NCBI GenBank assembly: GCA_015058945.1
Contig: SVBF01000014.1
Location: 1-64,000, forward strand
Direction: 5' to 3'
Source: Erysipelotrichaceae bacterium
GTDB lineage: Bacteria; Bacillota_I; Bacilli_A; RFN20; CAG-826
Length of the DNA stretch: 64,000 nt
This document shows positions 51,761 to 60,210 of this stretch, in pieces. Position 1 is the first letter of the stretch. The number at the start of each line of letters is the position of its first letter. The position numbers and the translations under genes are program-made. The notes beneath the pieces were generated by a model. It was not told the origin of the DNA. It saw only the letters and a program-made list of their open reading frames with translations, and did no database searches.

Positions 51761-52474
51761 ATGGCTAAATTAACGAAAGAAGAAAAAGCCGCTCGCAAAG
51801 CCGAAAGGAAGAAAGCGGGCAAAGGACTCTGGGCTGAATTCAAGGAGTTCATCAACCGCGGCAACGCGTTCATGCTCGCCGTTGGCGTCGTCATCGGCGG
51901 TGCGTTCTCCGCGATCGTCAACGCGTTCGTCAGCATGTTGATGTCTGTGACGACGTGGGGCGTCCCGGGAGGCCTTAAGGGTCTCGTCACCGTCCTTCCG
52001 GCCGCTAACGAAGTGCAGGCTGGTTTCAATCCCTCGATTGGTCTTGGACAAGCCTTCAACAAAGCCGACCTTCAGTCTCTAGCTGAAGCCCTCGCAAAAT
52101 TCAACTATGGTGATGAGCAGGTGGCTGCTAATCCGAACTTAATTGAATCCGCTAAGTCGACGATCATGGGTGTTTATACCCTTCATGGCACCACCTACAC
52201 CTATAACATGTCTGCCATCATCGACTGGGGCACCCTCATCAACGCCGTCATCGCCTTCATCATCATCGCGGTCGTTCTCTTCATCATCGTCAAGGTCGTG
52301 AACGCCGCCGCCGCCAAGAAGGCCGAAGCCGAAGCCAAGGCCCGCGAGCGCTACTACGAGAAGCACCCCGAAGAGCGTCCGGTCGAACCCGAGCCCGAAG
52401 CTCCGAAGCCGACCCAGGAAGAGCTCCTCTCCGGCATCCTCGCCGAACTCAAGAAGCAAAACGCCGCCAAGTAA
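51761..52474 (+). CDS. mscL: Large-conductance mechanosensitive channel, enlarged
   Basis: A 237-aa protein. Residues 22-60 match MscL helix 1: WAEFKEFINRGNAFMLAVGV followed by VIGGAFSAIVNAFV. The second helix (WGTLINAVIAFIIIAVVLFIIV) is near 170-195, followed by a charged C-terminal helix and EELLSGILAELKKQ. MscL is normally 130-150 aa. Here the periplasmic loop is expanded to about 105 residues, and an N-terminal Lys/Ala/Glu-rich extension is present. It releases solutes during hypo-osmotic shock. It has its own promoter and terminator. Confidence 0.92.
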   Translation: MAKLTKEEKAARKAERKKAGKGLWAEFKEFINRGNAFMLAVGVVIGGAFSAIVNAFVSMLMSVTTWGVPGGLKGLVTVLPAANEVQAGFNPSIGLGQAFNKADLQSLAEALAKFNYGDEQVAANPNLIESAKSTIMGVYTLHGTTYTYNMSAIIDWGTLINAVIAFIIIAVVLFIIVKVVNAAAAKKAEAEAKARERYYEKHPEERPVEPEPEAPKPTQEELLSGILAELKKQNAAK

Positions 52475-52492
52475 GCGGACGCAATGCGACAC

Positions 52493-52513
52493 ACGGGCGT
52501 CACAAGCGCCCGT
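52493..52513 (+). terminator. Terminator after mscL
   Basis: ACGGGCG (52493-52499) pairs with CGCCCGT (52507-52513), then TTTTC. Confidence 0.85.
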
Positions 52514-52532
52514 TTTTCTTTGCCGCTTAAGG

Positions 52533-52538
52533 TACAAT
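52533..52538 (+). promoter_or_regulatory. -10 box, leaderless start
   Basis: TACAAT, six bases (ATGCCC), ATG 52545. An ATG at 52539 directly abuts the -10 and would lie upstream of the transcript start, so 52545 is preferred. Confidence 0.6.
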
Positions 52539-52544
52539 ATGCCC

Positions 52545-53627
52545 ATGACAAAACAATTGCTCGAATCGATTCCGAACCTACGCGACCTCGCGTCCTATCC
52601 CTGCGCCTACGGCGAAATGACCAAAGGTCTCATCTATCGCAGTTCCTCGCCCTACTTTGCTTCTGACGAGGATTTAAAGCGCCTAAAGGAAGAAATCGGA
52701 ATCCGTTCGGTCCTCGATCTTCGCGGCGAGATTTCCAACCAAAGGAATCCGTCGCCCTTCATTAATGACCCCGAGGTCTATTGGAGACTATTCAACATCC
52801 CCAAAGGCGAAGTGATTCCCACGGATGGTGACGACATCCCTTCGTGGTATATGTCCTTCATCGCCGAACCCACCGCGATGCGCCCGATTTTCCGCGAAAT
52901 CCTTAACGCTCCCAAACCTTTGCTCTTCCATTGCGAGGCGGGCAAGGACCGTACCGGAACGGTCGCGTTGATCCTTGAACTCCTCAACGGCGTCAGCAAA
53001 GAAGACGTCTGCCGCGATTACAATCTATCTTTCGATGGTCGTTTGGACGTGGTGGAAAAGAGAACCAAAAGCTTCTATCCGGAACTCCCGGAATTCTTTT
53101 TCCATCCGCCGGTAGATGCAATCGCCCGCTTTGTCGATGCGTTCCTTGAACGATATGGCGATGCTCGCCAATACTTGGAGGCGATGGGCCTATCCGATTC
53201 CGAGATCGACGCGCTAGCGAACATCTTCGGCGTGCAGGAAGTTTCCGCCGGAGCCGTCGTCTTCCATAAGGATTATGTCTTGGTCGAGCATATGAAACTC
53301 GGCCATTACTCCATGCCGAAAGGCCACGTCGAGGAATCCGACGGCGGCCTAACGGAAACGGCCAGGCGCGAGATTTTGGAGGAGACCGGACTCGAGGTCG
53401 ACTTCATGCCGGGCTTCGAAAAAGTCACGGTCTATTCCCCAAAACCCGGTCACATCAAAAGAGTGCATTGGTTCGTCGCGGAGGCACGTTCCAAAGAGGC
53501 CAAGCCCCAGCCTGAGGAAGTAAGCGAGATCTATTTCCTTTCGCCCGCGGACGCGCTTCGTGTCCTCTCCCACGATGACGATCGCCGCGTTTGCTCCGAC
53601 GCCTGCTTCTTCTATTTTGACGAATAA
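52545..53627 (+). CDS. Tyrosine phosphatase-Nudix hydrolase fusion
   Basis: A 360-aa two-domain protein. Residues 1-235 are a Y_phosphatase3-type protein tyrosine phosphatase: NLRDLASYP, YRSSSPYFAS, SVLDLRG, and the P-loop LLFHCEAGKDRTG (Cys about 129). Residues 235-360 are a Nudix domain: KGHVEESDGGL then TARREILEETGLEV; the box has one extra residue and Asp in place of a usual Glu. Separately, such phosphatases act on phosphotyrosine or phosphoinositide-like substrates and Nudix enzymes on nucleoside diphosphate derivatives. The combination suggests one pathway for a nucleotide-linked phosphoester. It has a leaderless-type promoter. Confidence 0.88.
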   Translation: MTKQLLESIPNLRDLASYPCAYGEMTKGLIYRSSSPYFASDEDLKRLKEEIGIRSVLDLRGEISNQRNPSPFINDPEVYWRLFNIPKGEVIPTDGDDIPSWYMSFIAEPTAMRPIFREILNAPKPLLFHCEAGKDRTGTVALILELLNGVSKEDVCRDYNLSFDGRLDVVEKRTKSFYPELPEFFFHPPVDAIARFVDAFLERYGDARQYLEAMGLSDSEIDALANIFGVQEVSAGAVVFHKDYVLVEHMKLGHYSMPKGHVEESDGGLTETARREILEETGLEVDFMPGFEKVTVYSPKPGHIKRVHWFVAEARSKEAKPQPEEVSEIYFLSPADALRVLSHDDDRRVCSDACFFYFDE

Positions 53628-53674
53628 AAACCCCACAATTCTTCGCGAAATGCAGGGATTATTGCGAGGTTTTT
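53626..53674. terminator. Bidirectional terminator
   Basis: AAAAACC (53626-53632) pairs with GGTTTTT (53668-53674), with CAAT/ATTG as inner support, between two convergent genes. Confidence 0.6.
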
Positions 53675-54578
53675 AGATGCGATAGATCTCGTCGAAGATA
53701 TGGTCGGCGTAGACTTTTGCCACGTTGACCCCAGTGGTTTTTTCAATGCCTTGGAGGAAGGCGTTGGAGTTCACTTCACAAAGAATCGGTTCTTCGCGGA
53801 TACCGGACTCAAGCAGGTCGATGCCGCAATAATCGAGCTCGAGGGCTCGGGCGATGCGTTCGGCCGTTTCGATCTGGAACGGGCTCATGGTATGTTCCAC
53901 GCCAACCCCGCCTTGAGCGATGTTGCTGCGGAAATCATCGGATAGGGAAAGGCGCTTATATCCTGCGACATATTTGCCGCCGACGCAGACCAAACGGTAA
54001 TCAAATCCCTTGGAGGATTCGATGAACTCCTGATAGAGGCGCGGACGATAGGCGACCTTGGTCTCGATTTGCTTCAATTCCTCGTAGTCGTGGGCGAGGA
54101 AGACGTTTTCGCCCATCGACCCAAAGTTCCCTTTGACCACGATGGGGAATGGGATGACATTGATGAGGTTGCGAAGGAAGTCCTCATTGTCCAGCAAGGA
54201 ATAATGAAGCGGGCCGGACACCGTCTTTGGCATGCGGATGCCGAAATGCATCAGGTTCATGTACGTAATCATCTTGTCGTCGCAGGCGGCGATGGCCTTC
54301 GCTTTGTTAAAAAGGCGCATACCCGCTTGCTCGAGCAAATGGGAGATGTAACGATCCTTATCGAGGAAAAGGCAGAAGTCGTAGGGGAGGTCGGCGGAAT
54401 AAAGCTCGCCGTCGCTGCCGATGAAGGCATAGATCTCGGCGGCGGATTTGACTTCGAGTTCGACGTTTTTGTCCTTGAATTCAAAAGCCATGCGGTCGAT
54501 GAAATGCCTGATTGCGGGCAAAACATCGTAAGCGTTGACGACCACTAGGCCACGAAAGTGGCGATCCGTTCTAATCAT
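53673..54578 (-). CDS. RimK-like ATP-grasp ligase
   Basis: A 301-aa ATP-grasp enzyme. Features: KAIAACDDKMITYMNLMHFGIRMPKT (start of the ATP-grasp domain near residue 98), PIVVKGNFGSMGENVFL (Lys-loop), YQEFIESSKGFDYRLVCVGGKYV, and the metal site DLLESG...LCEVNSNAFLQGIEKTTG. This matches RimK/LysX-type ligases that add amino acids or peptides to a carboxylate. The acceptor is unknown; glutamylation of a protein tail or cofactor are options. Its promoter has a consensus -10 seven bases before ATG. Confidence 0.85.
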   Translation of the reverse strand: MIRTDRHFRGLVVVNAYDVLPAIRHFIDRMAFEFKDKNVELEVKSAAEIYAFIGSDGELYSADLPYDFCLFLDKDRYISHLLEQAGMRLFNKAKAIAACDDKMITYMNLMHFGIRMPKTVSGPLHYSLLDNEDFLRNLINVIPFPIVVKGNFGSMGENVFLAHDYEELKQIETKVAYRPRLYQEFIESSKGFDYRLVCVGGKYVAGYKRLSLSDDFRSNIAQGGVGVEHTMSPFQIETAERIARALELDYCGIDLLESGIREEPILCEVNSNAFLQGIEKTTGVNVAKVYADHIFDEIYRI

Positions 54579-54585
54579 GTGAAGA

Positions 54586-54594
54586 ATTATATCA
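54586..54594 (-). promoter_or_regulatory. Extended consensus -10 box, leaderless start
   Basis: Minus strand TGA-TATAAT, seven bases (TCTTCAC), ATG 54578. It is one of the clearest of the set. Confidence 0.65.
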
Positions 54595-54621
54595 TTGCTA
54601 AAGCAAGGGAATAGATAACAA

Positions 54622-54649
54622 TTGAATCTGCGCGCCTGGCCGTTAAAAT
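54622..54649 (+). promoter_or_regulatory. Promoter of the DUF2188 gene
   Basis: TTGAAT (54622-54627), 16-nt spacer, TAAAAT (54644-54649), then a leader with AAGGAG before ATG 54677. Confidence 0.65.
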
Positions 54650-54676
54650 ATTTTTAATAACCAAGGAGTTAAAATC

Positions 54677-54889
54677 ATGGCTGATGCAAAAAAGGTTTAT
54701 CACGTTTCCAAACGCGCCGAAGACGGTAAATGGGTGATTAAGTTCGCCGGCGGCGAAAAGGTCATCAAGACCTTCTCCACCAAGGACGAAGCCCTCGCCT
54801 ATGCGGACCAGCTCGCCGAGAACCAAGGCGGTACCGTCCTCTTCCACGCCTCCAAAGGCGCGAAGGCCGGCAAGATCCAAAAGCGTTAA
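54677..54889 (+). CDS. DUF2188-type small protein
   Basis: A 70-aa protein with the family pattern VYHVSKR...DGKWVIK...FSTKDEALAYADQLAENQGGTVLFH and a basic C-terminus. Such proteins are widespread small beta-alpha proteins of unknown biochemical role, often highly expressed, with possible nucleic-acid contact. A good promoter, Shine-Dalgarno and terminator make it a certain gene. Confidence 0.88.
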   Translation: MADAKKVYHVSKRAEDGKWVIKFAGGEKVIKTFSTKDEALAYADQLAENQGGTVLFHASKGAKAGKIQKR

Positions 54890-54901
54890 CCAAAATGAAA
54901 C

Positions 54902-54924
54902 AAAGGCGCCGACTCGGTGCCTTT
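54902..54924 (+). terminator. Terminator after the DUF2188 gene
   Basis: AAAGGC-G-CCG-ACT-CGG-T-GCCTTT with a single G:T mismatch pair, followed by T and C. Confidence 0.85.
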
Positions 54925-54950
54925 TTCTTCAGTTTTGAAGCGGAATCGTT

Positions 54951-54956
54951 CACAAT
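54951..54956 (+). promoter_or_regulatory. -10-like box of the DtxR gene, leaderless type
   Basis: CACAAT, six bases (TATCCC), ATG 54963; no Shine-Dalgarno. Confidence 0.4.
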
Positions 54957-54962
54957 TATCCC

Positions 54963-55325
54963 ATGGCAAAACCTACGAAATCCCAAGAAGACTTCCTCGA
55001 AGCGTTATTGATGCTCGAACAAGATGGGCTTCCTTTGGAAACCACGCGCGTCGCAAAACTTCTTAATGTCTCTAAGCCCGCGGTCCATCAAATGGGTCAC
55101 GAGCTCATCAACCACGGATGGATCACCCGTAAAGACTACGGGGACATGAAACTTACCGACGAAGGCCGGGCGATCGCGGAAGCGGTGCTCGAGCGTCACC
55201 ACGTCCTCAAAGAGTTCCTGCTCCGCCTTGGCGTGAGCGAGGAGGTAGCGGAAAACGATTGCTGCCTCATGGAACACATCCTATCGGACGAAACCTTCGA
55301 CGCCATTCGCAAAACCCTGAAGTGA
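54963..55325 (+). CDS. DtxR/MntR-family metal-dependent regulator
   Basis: A 120-aa protein. Winged helix at residues 8-65: SQEDFLEALLMLEQ, TTRVAKLLNVSKPAVHQM, LTDEGRAIA. The dimerisation and metal domain follows with the typical ERHHVLKEFLLRLGV and DCCLMEHILSDE (Cys, Glu and His ligands near residues 100-105). It lacks the C-terminal SH3-like domain, like MntR. It probably represses metal uptake with Mn2+ or Fe2+ as co-repressor. No metal transporter is in the window. Confidence 0.88.
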   Translation: MAKPTKSQEDFLEALLMLEQDGLPLETTRVAKLLNVSKPAVHQMGHELINHGWITRKDYGDMKLTDEGRAIAEAVLERHHVLKEFLLRLGVSEEVAENDCCLMEHILSDETFDAIRKTLK

Positions 55326-55351
55326 AAAACGATCCCCGCGAGGATCGTTTT
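55326..55351. terminator. Bidirectional terminator
   Basis: AAAACGATCC (55326-55335) pairs with GGATCGTTTT (55342-55351), directly after the DtxR stop. Confidence 0.85.
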
Positions 55352-55363
55352 CTTTATGCCGGT

Positions 55364-55975
55364 TTATTTGACGTCGACACGACGGAAGAGTTCTTCGTTT
55401 GCCTCGACGATTTTGGAGAGCATGTTGAGACGGACGCCCTCCATCGCCTGACGGATCTCAGTGTCGGATATTCCTTCGTCCACGAGCAAGAAGCAATCGA
55501 TGATGCGGAGCAGATTATCTTCCAAAATCTGATACACGTCCTTGTTAATCACGAGGTCGGATTTCGCAAGGGCCGCCAGGGCGTCTTCCCATAACGGGGT
55601 GATACCGGCTTTGATGATGCCTAAGAGGCGGTCATTGGCGTCCTTGTCGTTTTGGAGGCAATTCTCATAGCTGACCGGGATTTCGATGCCGCGGAGGGAG
55701 ACATATTCCTCCGTAAAACGGAGAACGTCGTAGGAGAAGACATCCATCGAACGGAGAAAGATGAGAAAATCGCGTTTCCTTTGTTGTGATTGAAGCGCGA
55801 TTTTGAGCATCTCGTACTGCAGGGCGAGATCGAAAGGCACGACGAGACGTTCGAACTTGTCGTCAAAGCGTTCAAAGCGGAGATCTTCGTCGAGTTGGTC
55901 GTAAATGACGCGCAACTCATCCACGATCGTCTCGTGGCTTTTGCGTGCGTCCAAGAGCAGTAGGGCGATGTTCAT
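55364..55975 (-). CDS. Helical 203-aa protein, unknown
   Basis: Start taken at ATG 55975 behind GGAGGT with seven-base spacing; the frame opens five codons earlier with GTG. Soluble, almost entirely helical, rich in Leu, Asp, Glu and Arg (VDELRVIYDQLDEDLRFERFDDKFERL). No motif is recognised. It is a monocistronic unit. Confidence 0.65.
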   Translation of the reverse strand: MNIALLLLDARKSHETIVDELRVIYDQLDEDLRFERFDDKFERLVVPFDLALQYEMLKIALQSQQRKRDFLIFLRSMDVFSYDVLRFTEEYVSLRGIEIPVSYENCLQNDKDANDRLLGIIKAGITPLWEDALAALAKSDLVINKDVYQILEDNLLRIIDCFLLVDEGISDTEIRQAMEGVRLNMLSKIVEANEELFRRVDVK

Positions 55976-56111
55976 CTTCTTTACCTCCACATAATCATAC
56001 TACTCGGGCGGATTTTTCCAGCCGATGTTTTATGCTCGGTTCTTAGAGAAAAGGACGGGTTGTTCTATGTTTTTGGACACGAAAGCGACAAAATAAATGC
56101 CGGAGCGAAAT

Positions 56112-57254
56112 ATGAAGGTCGGAATCGTTGGCGCATCGGCATCGGGAATCTATACCGCTTTATTTCTTTCTCGCGCCAAACCGGATGCCGAAATCGTCCT
56201 TTTCGACCGCATGGATAAGCCGGGCAAGAAACTTTTGGCCACGGGTAATGGCCATTGCAACCTTTTCCATACCCCCCTTTCGCCTAGCGCCTATAACCAA
56301 CCTGGCTTCGTGGAGTCGTTGCTCAAGCGATATGACGAGAAGGCATTATTGGATGGCTTAAGGAGCCTTGGGGTCGCCACGTTCAACAAGGGAGAACTTG
56401 TCTATCCGCTTTCCTATAGTGCCTCGGCTTATCTTTCCTATCTGCTATCGTTATGCGAAAAGGCGAGAATTAGCTTCCGACTCGAGGAAAAAGTCATCGG
56501 CGTTAACGAAAACGAGCTGAAGACAAATAAGGGTGAATACCATTTCGATCACATCGTTTTTGCCTTTGGCGGATGCAGCCAAGCGAACCTAGGGTCGGAC
56601 GGTTCTTTGTTCCCACTCCTTAGCTCGATCGGCTATCGCGTCAACGCCCCTCGTCCCGTTCTTTGCCCATTAAAAAGCCCCGATGTTCCGAAGTCTCTTT
56701 TTGGGGTACGTCACACAGCGAAACTCTTCTTAAAACGGAAGGGCAAAACGGTTTACGAAGAAGAGGGAGAAGTCCTATTTAAGAAGGATGGATTGTCCGG
56801 TATCGCGGTGATGAATGCCTCGAGTTTCGCGCGCCCCGACGATATCGTTCGCCTCGACCTTTTCCCCCACCTTTCCCTACCTGAACTGACCATGATGATC
56901 GCTGCTTCCGCATCAAGCTTGAAGCAAGGGTATCTATCTGCAATTTTGGAGCGGCCCTTAGCGGAATATATCGAAAAAAGAATCGGTATTTGCGATAAAA
57001 AAGATGAGAAATGCGAGAAAATCGCTGCTTTATTGAAATGCCTGGAATTTAAGGTTTCCGGTCTTTATGGCTTCGATTCCTCGCAGGTTAGCCGGGGCGG
57101 AATCGACCTAAATGAGGTGGATGAAAACCTTCGTTCCAAACGTTATCCGAATCATTGGTTCGTCGGCGAATGCCTTGACGTCGATGGACTATGCGGCGGC
57201 TATAACTTAGGGTTCGCCTTGCTCTCGGCGATGGTAGTGGGGAACGCGCTATGA
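56112..57254 (+). CDS. HI0933/BaiN-like flavoprotein
   Basis: Start at ATG 56112 (GGAG seven bases before) rather than 56097; 380 aa. N-terminal FAD site VGIVGASASGIYTALFLS, then the family signature PGKKLLATGNGHCNL near residue 40 and a C-terminal FAD motif HWFVGECLDVDGLCGGYNLGFALLSA. Members of the HI0933 family (YhiN, BaiN) are NAD(P)H-dependent reductases of uncertain substrate; BaiN acts on bile-acid intermediates in some gut Firmicutes. It overlaps the next flavoprotein by ATGA. Confidence 0.85.
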   Translation: MKVGIVGASASGIYTALFLSRAKPDAEIVLFDRMDKPGKKLLATGNGHCNLFHTPLSPSAYNQPGFVESLLKRYDEKALLDGLRSLGVATFNKGELVYPLSYSASAYLSYLLSLCEKARISFRLEEKVIGVNENELKTNKGEYHFDHIVFAFGGCSQANLGSDGSLFPLLSSIGYRVNAPRPVLCPLKSPDVPKSLFGVRHTAKLFLKRKGKTVYEEEGEVLFKKDGLSGIAVMNASSFARPDDIVRLDLFPHLSLPELTMMIAASASSLKQGYLSAILERPLAEYIEKRIGICDKKDEKCEKIAALLKCLEFKVSGLYGFDSSQVSRGGIDLNEVDENLRSKRYPNHWFVGECLDVDGLCGGYNLGFALLSAMVVGNAL

Positions 57255-58630
57255 AATACATCGTCGACCGTGTCGTTTTAAGTGCGGACGAAACCCCCGC
57301 CTCCCTAAGAAAAAAGATTGCCCTCAAGCTCGGCGTTTCCGTCGCCTCGCTGCATGTCAATGTGGTGCGAAGGACCTGGGTCAAAACCCACGAGGGCGGG
57401 CATATCGAAGTGCGCGCAGAGGCCGACACGAATGAGTTCATCCATAACACCGCCTATTACGTTTCGCTATTGGAAGGTGTTCCTTTACCTGAACCCAAAC
57501 GCAAAGAACGACCCGTCGTCGTCGGATTTGGAATCAAGGGCGTTATCGCCGCTTTCTTGTTAGCAAAGCAAGGGCTCAAACCCATTGTTTTGGAGAAAAA
57601 ACCAGAACTTCAAACCGGAGCTACCGAATCGGCTGTCGACGCGGGCATGCTTTTCTCCCCTGACGAATTGGATCCGGTGCTGAAGAGGGAATTGGAAGCG
57701 GTCGGCATCGTCTTCGAAGGTATCGATGCCCACGAATATCTCCCTCCGGCTTTTCTCCATTCCATTGCCCATAAGCTGTATTCCTATATCGAAAACGAAG
57801 GCGGACAGGTCCTTTTCAACGCGGAGTATTTGGAGACGAAGAAGCGCTTTGGCAGAGTCCGCGGCGTTTCCTTTGCCCATAACGGTGTCAAGACTTTCGT
57901 CAAAGCGAGGCAAGTCATCCTCGCTAGCGGAGCCACGGACGATTCGTATTACCTCGGCTGCGCCATCTCCTCCACGCCCCGTCTTTACCATGAGTACATT
58001 TACGGCAAATCCACCATCGACCCGAAGACGCCGAACTACTATTTGTCCATCAAAAAGACGTCAAAAAGCGGGATTCCGTTCCTTTTCCTCGTCGGTTTGC
58101 CTAAGGCAACGCTGCTTACGAATCGGCGGGAAGAACAGGTTTTGAGTCACGCGCTCGAATTCGCGGGAAAAGGCAAAAACGCGGTGAGCTATATCGGATG
58201 CGCGGTGACGCGAAAACAGTGGGAACAGATTTCCCGCGACGCTTATTTCGCGGTTCGAGACCAAAAGATCCCTTGCTGTACGTTGGACGACTTCTTTCAG
58301 CGAAAGGGCTCTTTGCGTTTAGGAAGCGTGAAACCGACGAACCCGCTAGGCGCTCAGCTCGTCTCCCTGTACGACGTTTTGGGGAAGGATGTTGGGGAAA
58401 AATTGAGGTCGACACTGAGTGATCTTTCCCGGCCGTTCCCGTTTTTGCAGGAGAAGGGGGCGCTGCTCAGTGGCCTTGTCTTGCTGCATGGCAGAAGCGA
58501 GGAAAAAACGGCGAAGTCCATCGAAAAACAAATACACGCCATCGCTGTTTCTCCAGAAAAAAGCATCGATTTCGCCTGCGTTGCCAGCGCGAGTTTGGCC
58601 GCCGTACGCGCCTTGCTTGAGGCGCTATAA
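57251..58630 (+). CDS. FAD-dependent dehydrogenase, COG2509-like
   Basis: A 459-aa protein. The N-terminal ~85 residues are a small alpha/beta domain (SADETPASLRKKIALKLGV...RRTWVKTHEG). The FAD site then reads RPVVVGFGIKGVIAAFLLAKQGLKPIVLEKK, matching the COG2509 pattern although shorter and with a less conserved C-terminus. Translationally coupled to the HI0933-like gene (ATGA), so the two flavoproteins probably act together. The substrate is unknown. Confidence 0.75.
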   Translation: MKYIVDRVVLSADETPASLRKKIALKLGVSVASLHVNVVRRTWVKTHEGGHIEVRAEADTNEFIHNTAYYVSLLEGVPLPEPKRKERPVVVGFGIKGVIAAFLLAKQGLKPIVLEKKPELQTGATESAVDAGMLFSPDELDPVLKRELEAVGIVFEGIDAHEYLPPAFLHSIAHKLYSYIENEGGQVLFNAEYLETKKRFGRVRGVSFAHNGVKTFVKARQVILASGATDDSYYLGCAISSTPRLYHEYIYGKSTIDPKTPNYYLSIKKTSKSGIPFLFLVGLPKATLLTNRREEQVLSHALEFAGKGKNAVSYIGCAVTRKQWEQISRDAYFAVRDQKIPCCTLDDFFQRKGSLRLGSVKPTNPLGAQLVSLYDVLGKDVGEKLRSTLSDLSRPFPFLQEKGALLSGLVLLHGRSEEKTAKSIEKQIHAIAVSPEKSIDFACVASASLAAVRALLEAL

Positions 58631-58719
58631 AAGCGCATTGACTATCTATCAAAGATAGACTTTAATATTGGGGCTGCTTTTTGCTCGTGCTTTTCGAGCA
58701 GGGCATAGGAGGTTTGGTC

Positions 58720-59670
58720 ATGAAGTATTCGTCTACCACCCGTCTGATCAATGTCATTATCTTCGCCGTTCTCGCCTTCGCGTTTGGCTTCCTCGGCATC
58801 TACCAGGGTTTCCTTGTCGCCCCTTTCCTCGCTTTGAGGAACGGCCCGGTTGGCAATGTTGAAATCGGCTATGGCCTCAGCGCCATGCTCGGCGTCACCG
58901 GCCTCGCTGGATTGCTCATCTCCGGCTATGGTCTTGTGACCGCGGTCCTAAGCTTGTTGCACGAAAAGGATGATCAAATCGTCCGTCGTAGCTTCGGTGC
59001 CTATATCGCCCTCGGCTATGCCGCCGCGATGTTCTTCTTCTTCAATGCGACCTGGCTCTATCGTCTCACCTCCACCAACATCGGTTACGACGAATTCGGC
59101 TTCGTCATCGCCGTTTATGCCATCCTCTTCCTCATCTCCATTATCGTGAGCAACATCCCCCTCATCCGCCTGTATGGCGAAAGCGAGGAACTCAACAGCA
59201 TCATGCGCATCATCGTCGGCTCCCTCCTCGCCGTCACCCTTTCCATCGCCCTCGTCTTCGGCGTTTCTTATTTCCTCTCGCTCAACAACAGCATCTACCA
59301 GCAGGCCGTCGTGAGCCGTCAGTTCCTCATCGGCGCCTTGGTCTTCCTCGTCGCCGCGTTGCTCGCCTGTGGCGCTTTCCTCGGCTATGGTCGTTCCGCC
59401 AAAGCGGGCACCATCTCCAAGCTCAACGGCCTCCTCTTTGAGGGATCCCTCATCTGCGTCGGTGGTGGCATCATTGCCGCCGGTGCGCTCGAGTACGTCA
59501 ACCAGAGCCCCAAGAAGCCGCTCGACGTCTCCTTCGTCACCAAGACCATGTTCAACACCAACGGCAGCTTCATGGAATTCAGCATCATGGCCTTCATCCT
59601 CGGCGGATTGATCGTCATCCTCGGACTCTTCCTCTGCTCCTCCACCCTCAAGGGCAGCAAGCAAAAATAA
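58720..59670 (+). CDS. Multi-pass membrane protein, unknown
   Basis: Start at ATG 58720 behind AGGAGG; 316 aa. About eight hydrophobic segments alternate with short loops; a cytoplasmic stretch LLHEKDDQIVRRSFG lies near residue 85. No transporter signature is visible. It is monocistronic with a strong bidirectional terminator after it. Confidence 0.7.
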   Translation: MKYSSTTRLINVIIFAVLAFAFGFLGIYQGFLVAPFLALRNGPVGNVEIGYGLSAMLGVTGLAGLLISGYGLVTAVLSLLHEKDDQIVRRSFGAYIALGYAAAMFFFFNATWLYRLTSTNIGYDEFGFVIAVYAILFLISIIVSNIPLIRLYGESEELNSIMRIIVGSLLAVTLSIALVFGVSYFLSLNNSIYQQAVVSRQFLIGALVFLVAALLACGAFLGYGRSAKAGTISKLNGLLFEGSLICVGGGIIAAGALEYVNQSPKKPLDVSFVTKTMFNTNGSFMEFSIMAFILGGLIVILGLFLCSSTLKGSKQK

Positions 59671-59678
59671 GGCAACAA

Positions 59679-59714
59679 AAAAACTTCGGGGCGTGGATTC
59701 GTTCCGAAGTTTTT
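59679..59714. terminator. Bidirectional terminator
   Basis: AAACTTCGG (59681-59689) pairs with CCGAAGTTT (59704-59712), flanked by A and T runs. Confidence 0.85.
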
Positions 59715-60198
59715 ATTTTGCCTTTCTGACGTTGTGGTATTGATCGACGATCAAATATTCGTCGTAGAGGTCGATGACGTCTTGGGTGGGCGATTCGAAT
59801 TCTTTCCGCAGCGATTCCATCGCGTCGTCAGGGACCACGCGGTCCTCGGTCCTCATGCGGTTTTGCTTAAGGCAAACATCGAAGGGGACGTCAAACAGGA
59901 CCAAGATGTGTTTATCGTATCCCGGCGTGTTTTGGAAGTAATAACGGCGATAGGCGTTTTGAAGATTCGTGGAATCGGCGATGACCGTGCAGTCTTCACA
60001 AGCGTGGGCGTTTAGCTCGGCGAGGAAGGTTTCCCACACCAGATGTTCGGCGTGAAAATGGTTGCATGCCCCGGCGACTCTCTTACGAATCTCGTCCGAG
60101 GCGACGATGTAGGTGTCGGGGTGCTTCTCTTGGTATTTCCTGGCCCAGGTGGATTTACCCGATCCAGGAATTGCGGAGAGCAGAATCAGCGTTCCCAT
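59713..60198 (-). CDS. P-loop kinase (polynucleotide-kinase-like AAA_33)
   Basis: A 161-aa protein. Walker A LLSAIPGSGKSTWA at residues 6-19, ASDEIRKRV near 35, VIADSTNLQNAYRRYY near 74, and a VLFDVPFDVCLKQN lid region. It fits the AAA_33/T4 polynucleotide-kinase-like family, which phosphorylates nucleic-acid ends or small molecules. It is a single-gene unit with a leaderless-type promoter. Confidence 0.8.
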   Translation of the reverse strand: MGTLILLSAIPGSGKSTWARKYQEKHPDTYIVASDEIRKRVAGACNHFHAEHLVWETFLAELNAHACEDCTVIADSTNLQNAYRRYYFQNTPGYDKHILVLFDVPFDVCLKQNRMRTEDRVVPDDAMESLRKEFESPTQDVIDLYDEYLIVDQYHNVRKAK

Positions 60199-60204
60199 GG
60201 GGCT

Positions 60205-60210
60205 ATCTTA
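60205..60210 (-). promoter_or_regulatory. -10 box of the P-loop kinase gene, leaderless type
   Basis: Minus strand TAAGAT (overlapping TATAAG), six bases (AGCCCC), ATG 60198. Confidence 0.45.

Noticed and set aside
54902-54924. Hairpin similar to the final stem of a tracrRNA (CCGACTCGGTGC)
   Set aside because: No cas genes, no repeat array and no anti-repeat nearby. It is a simple terminator after a small gene.
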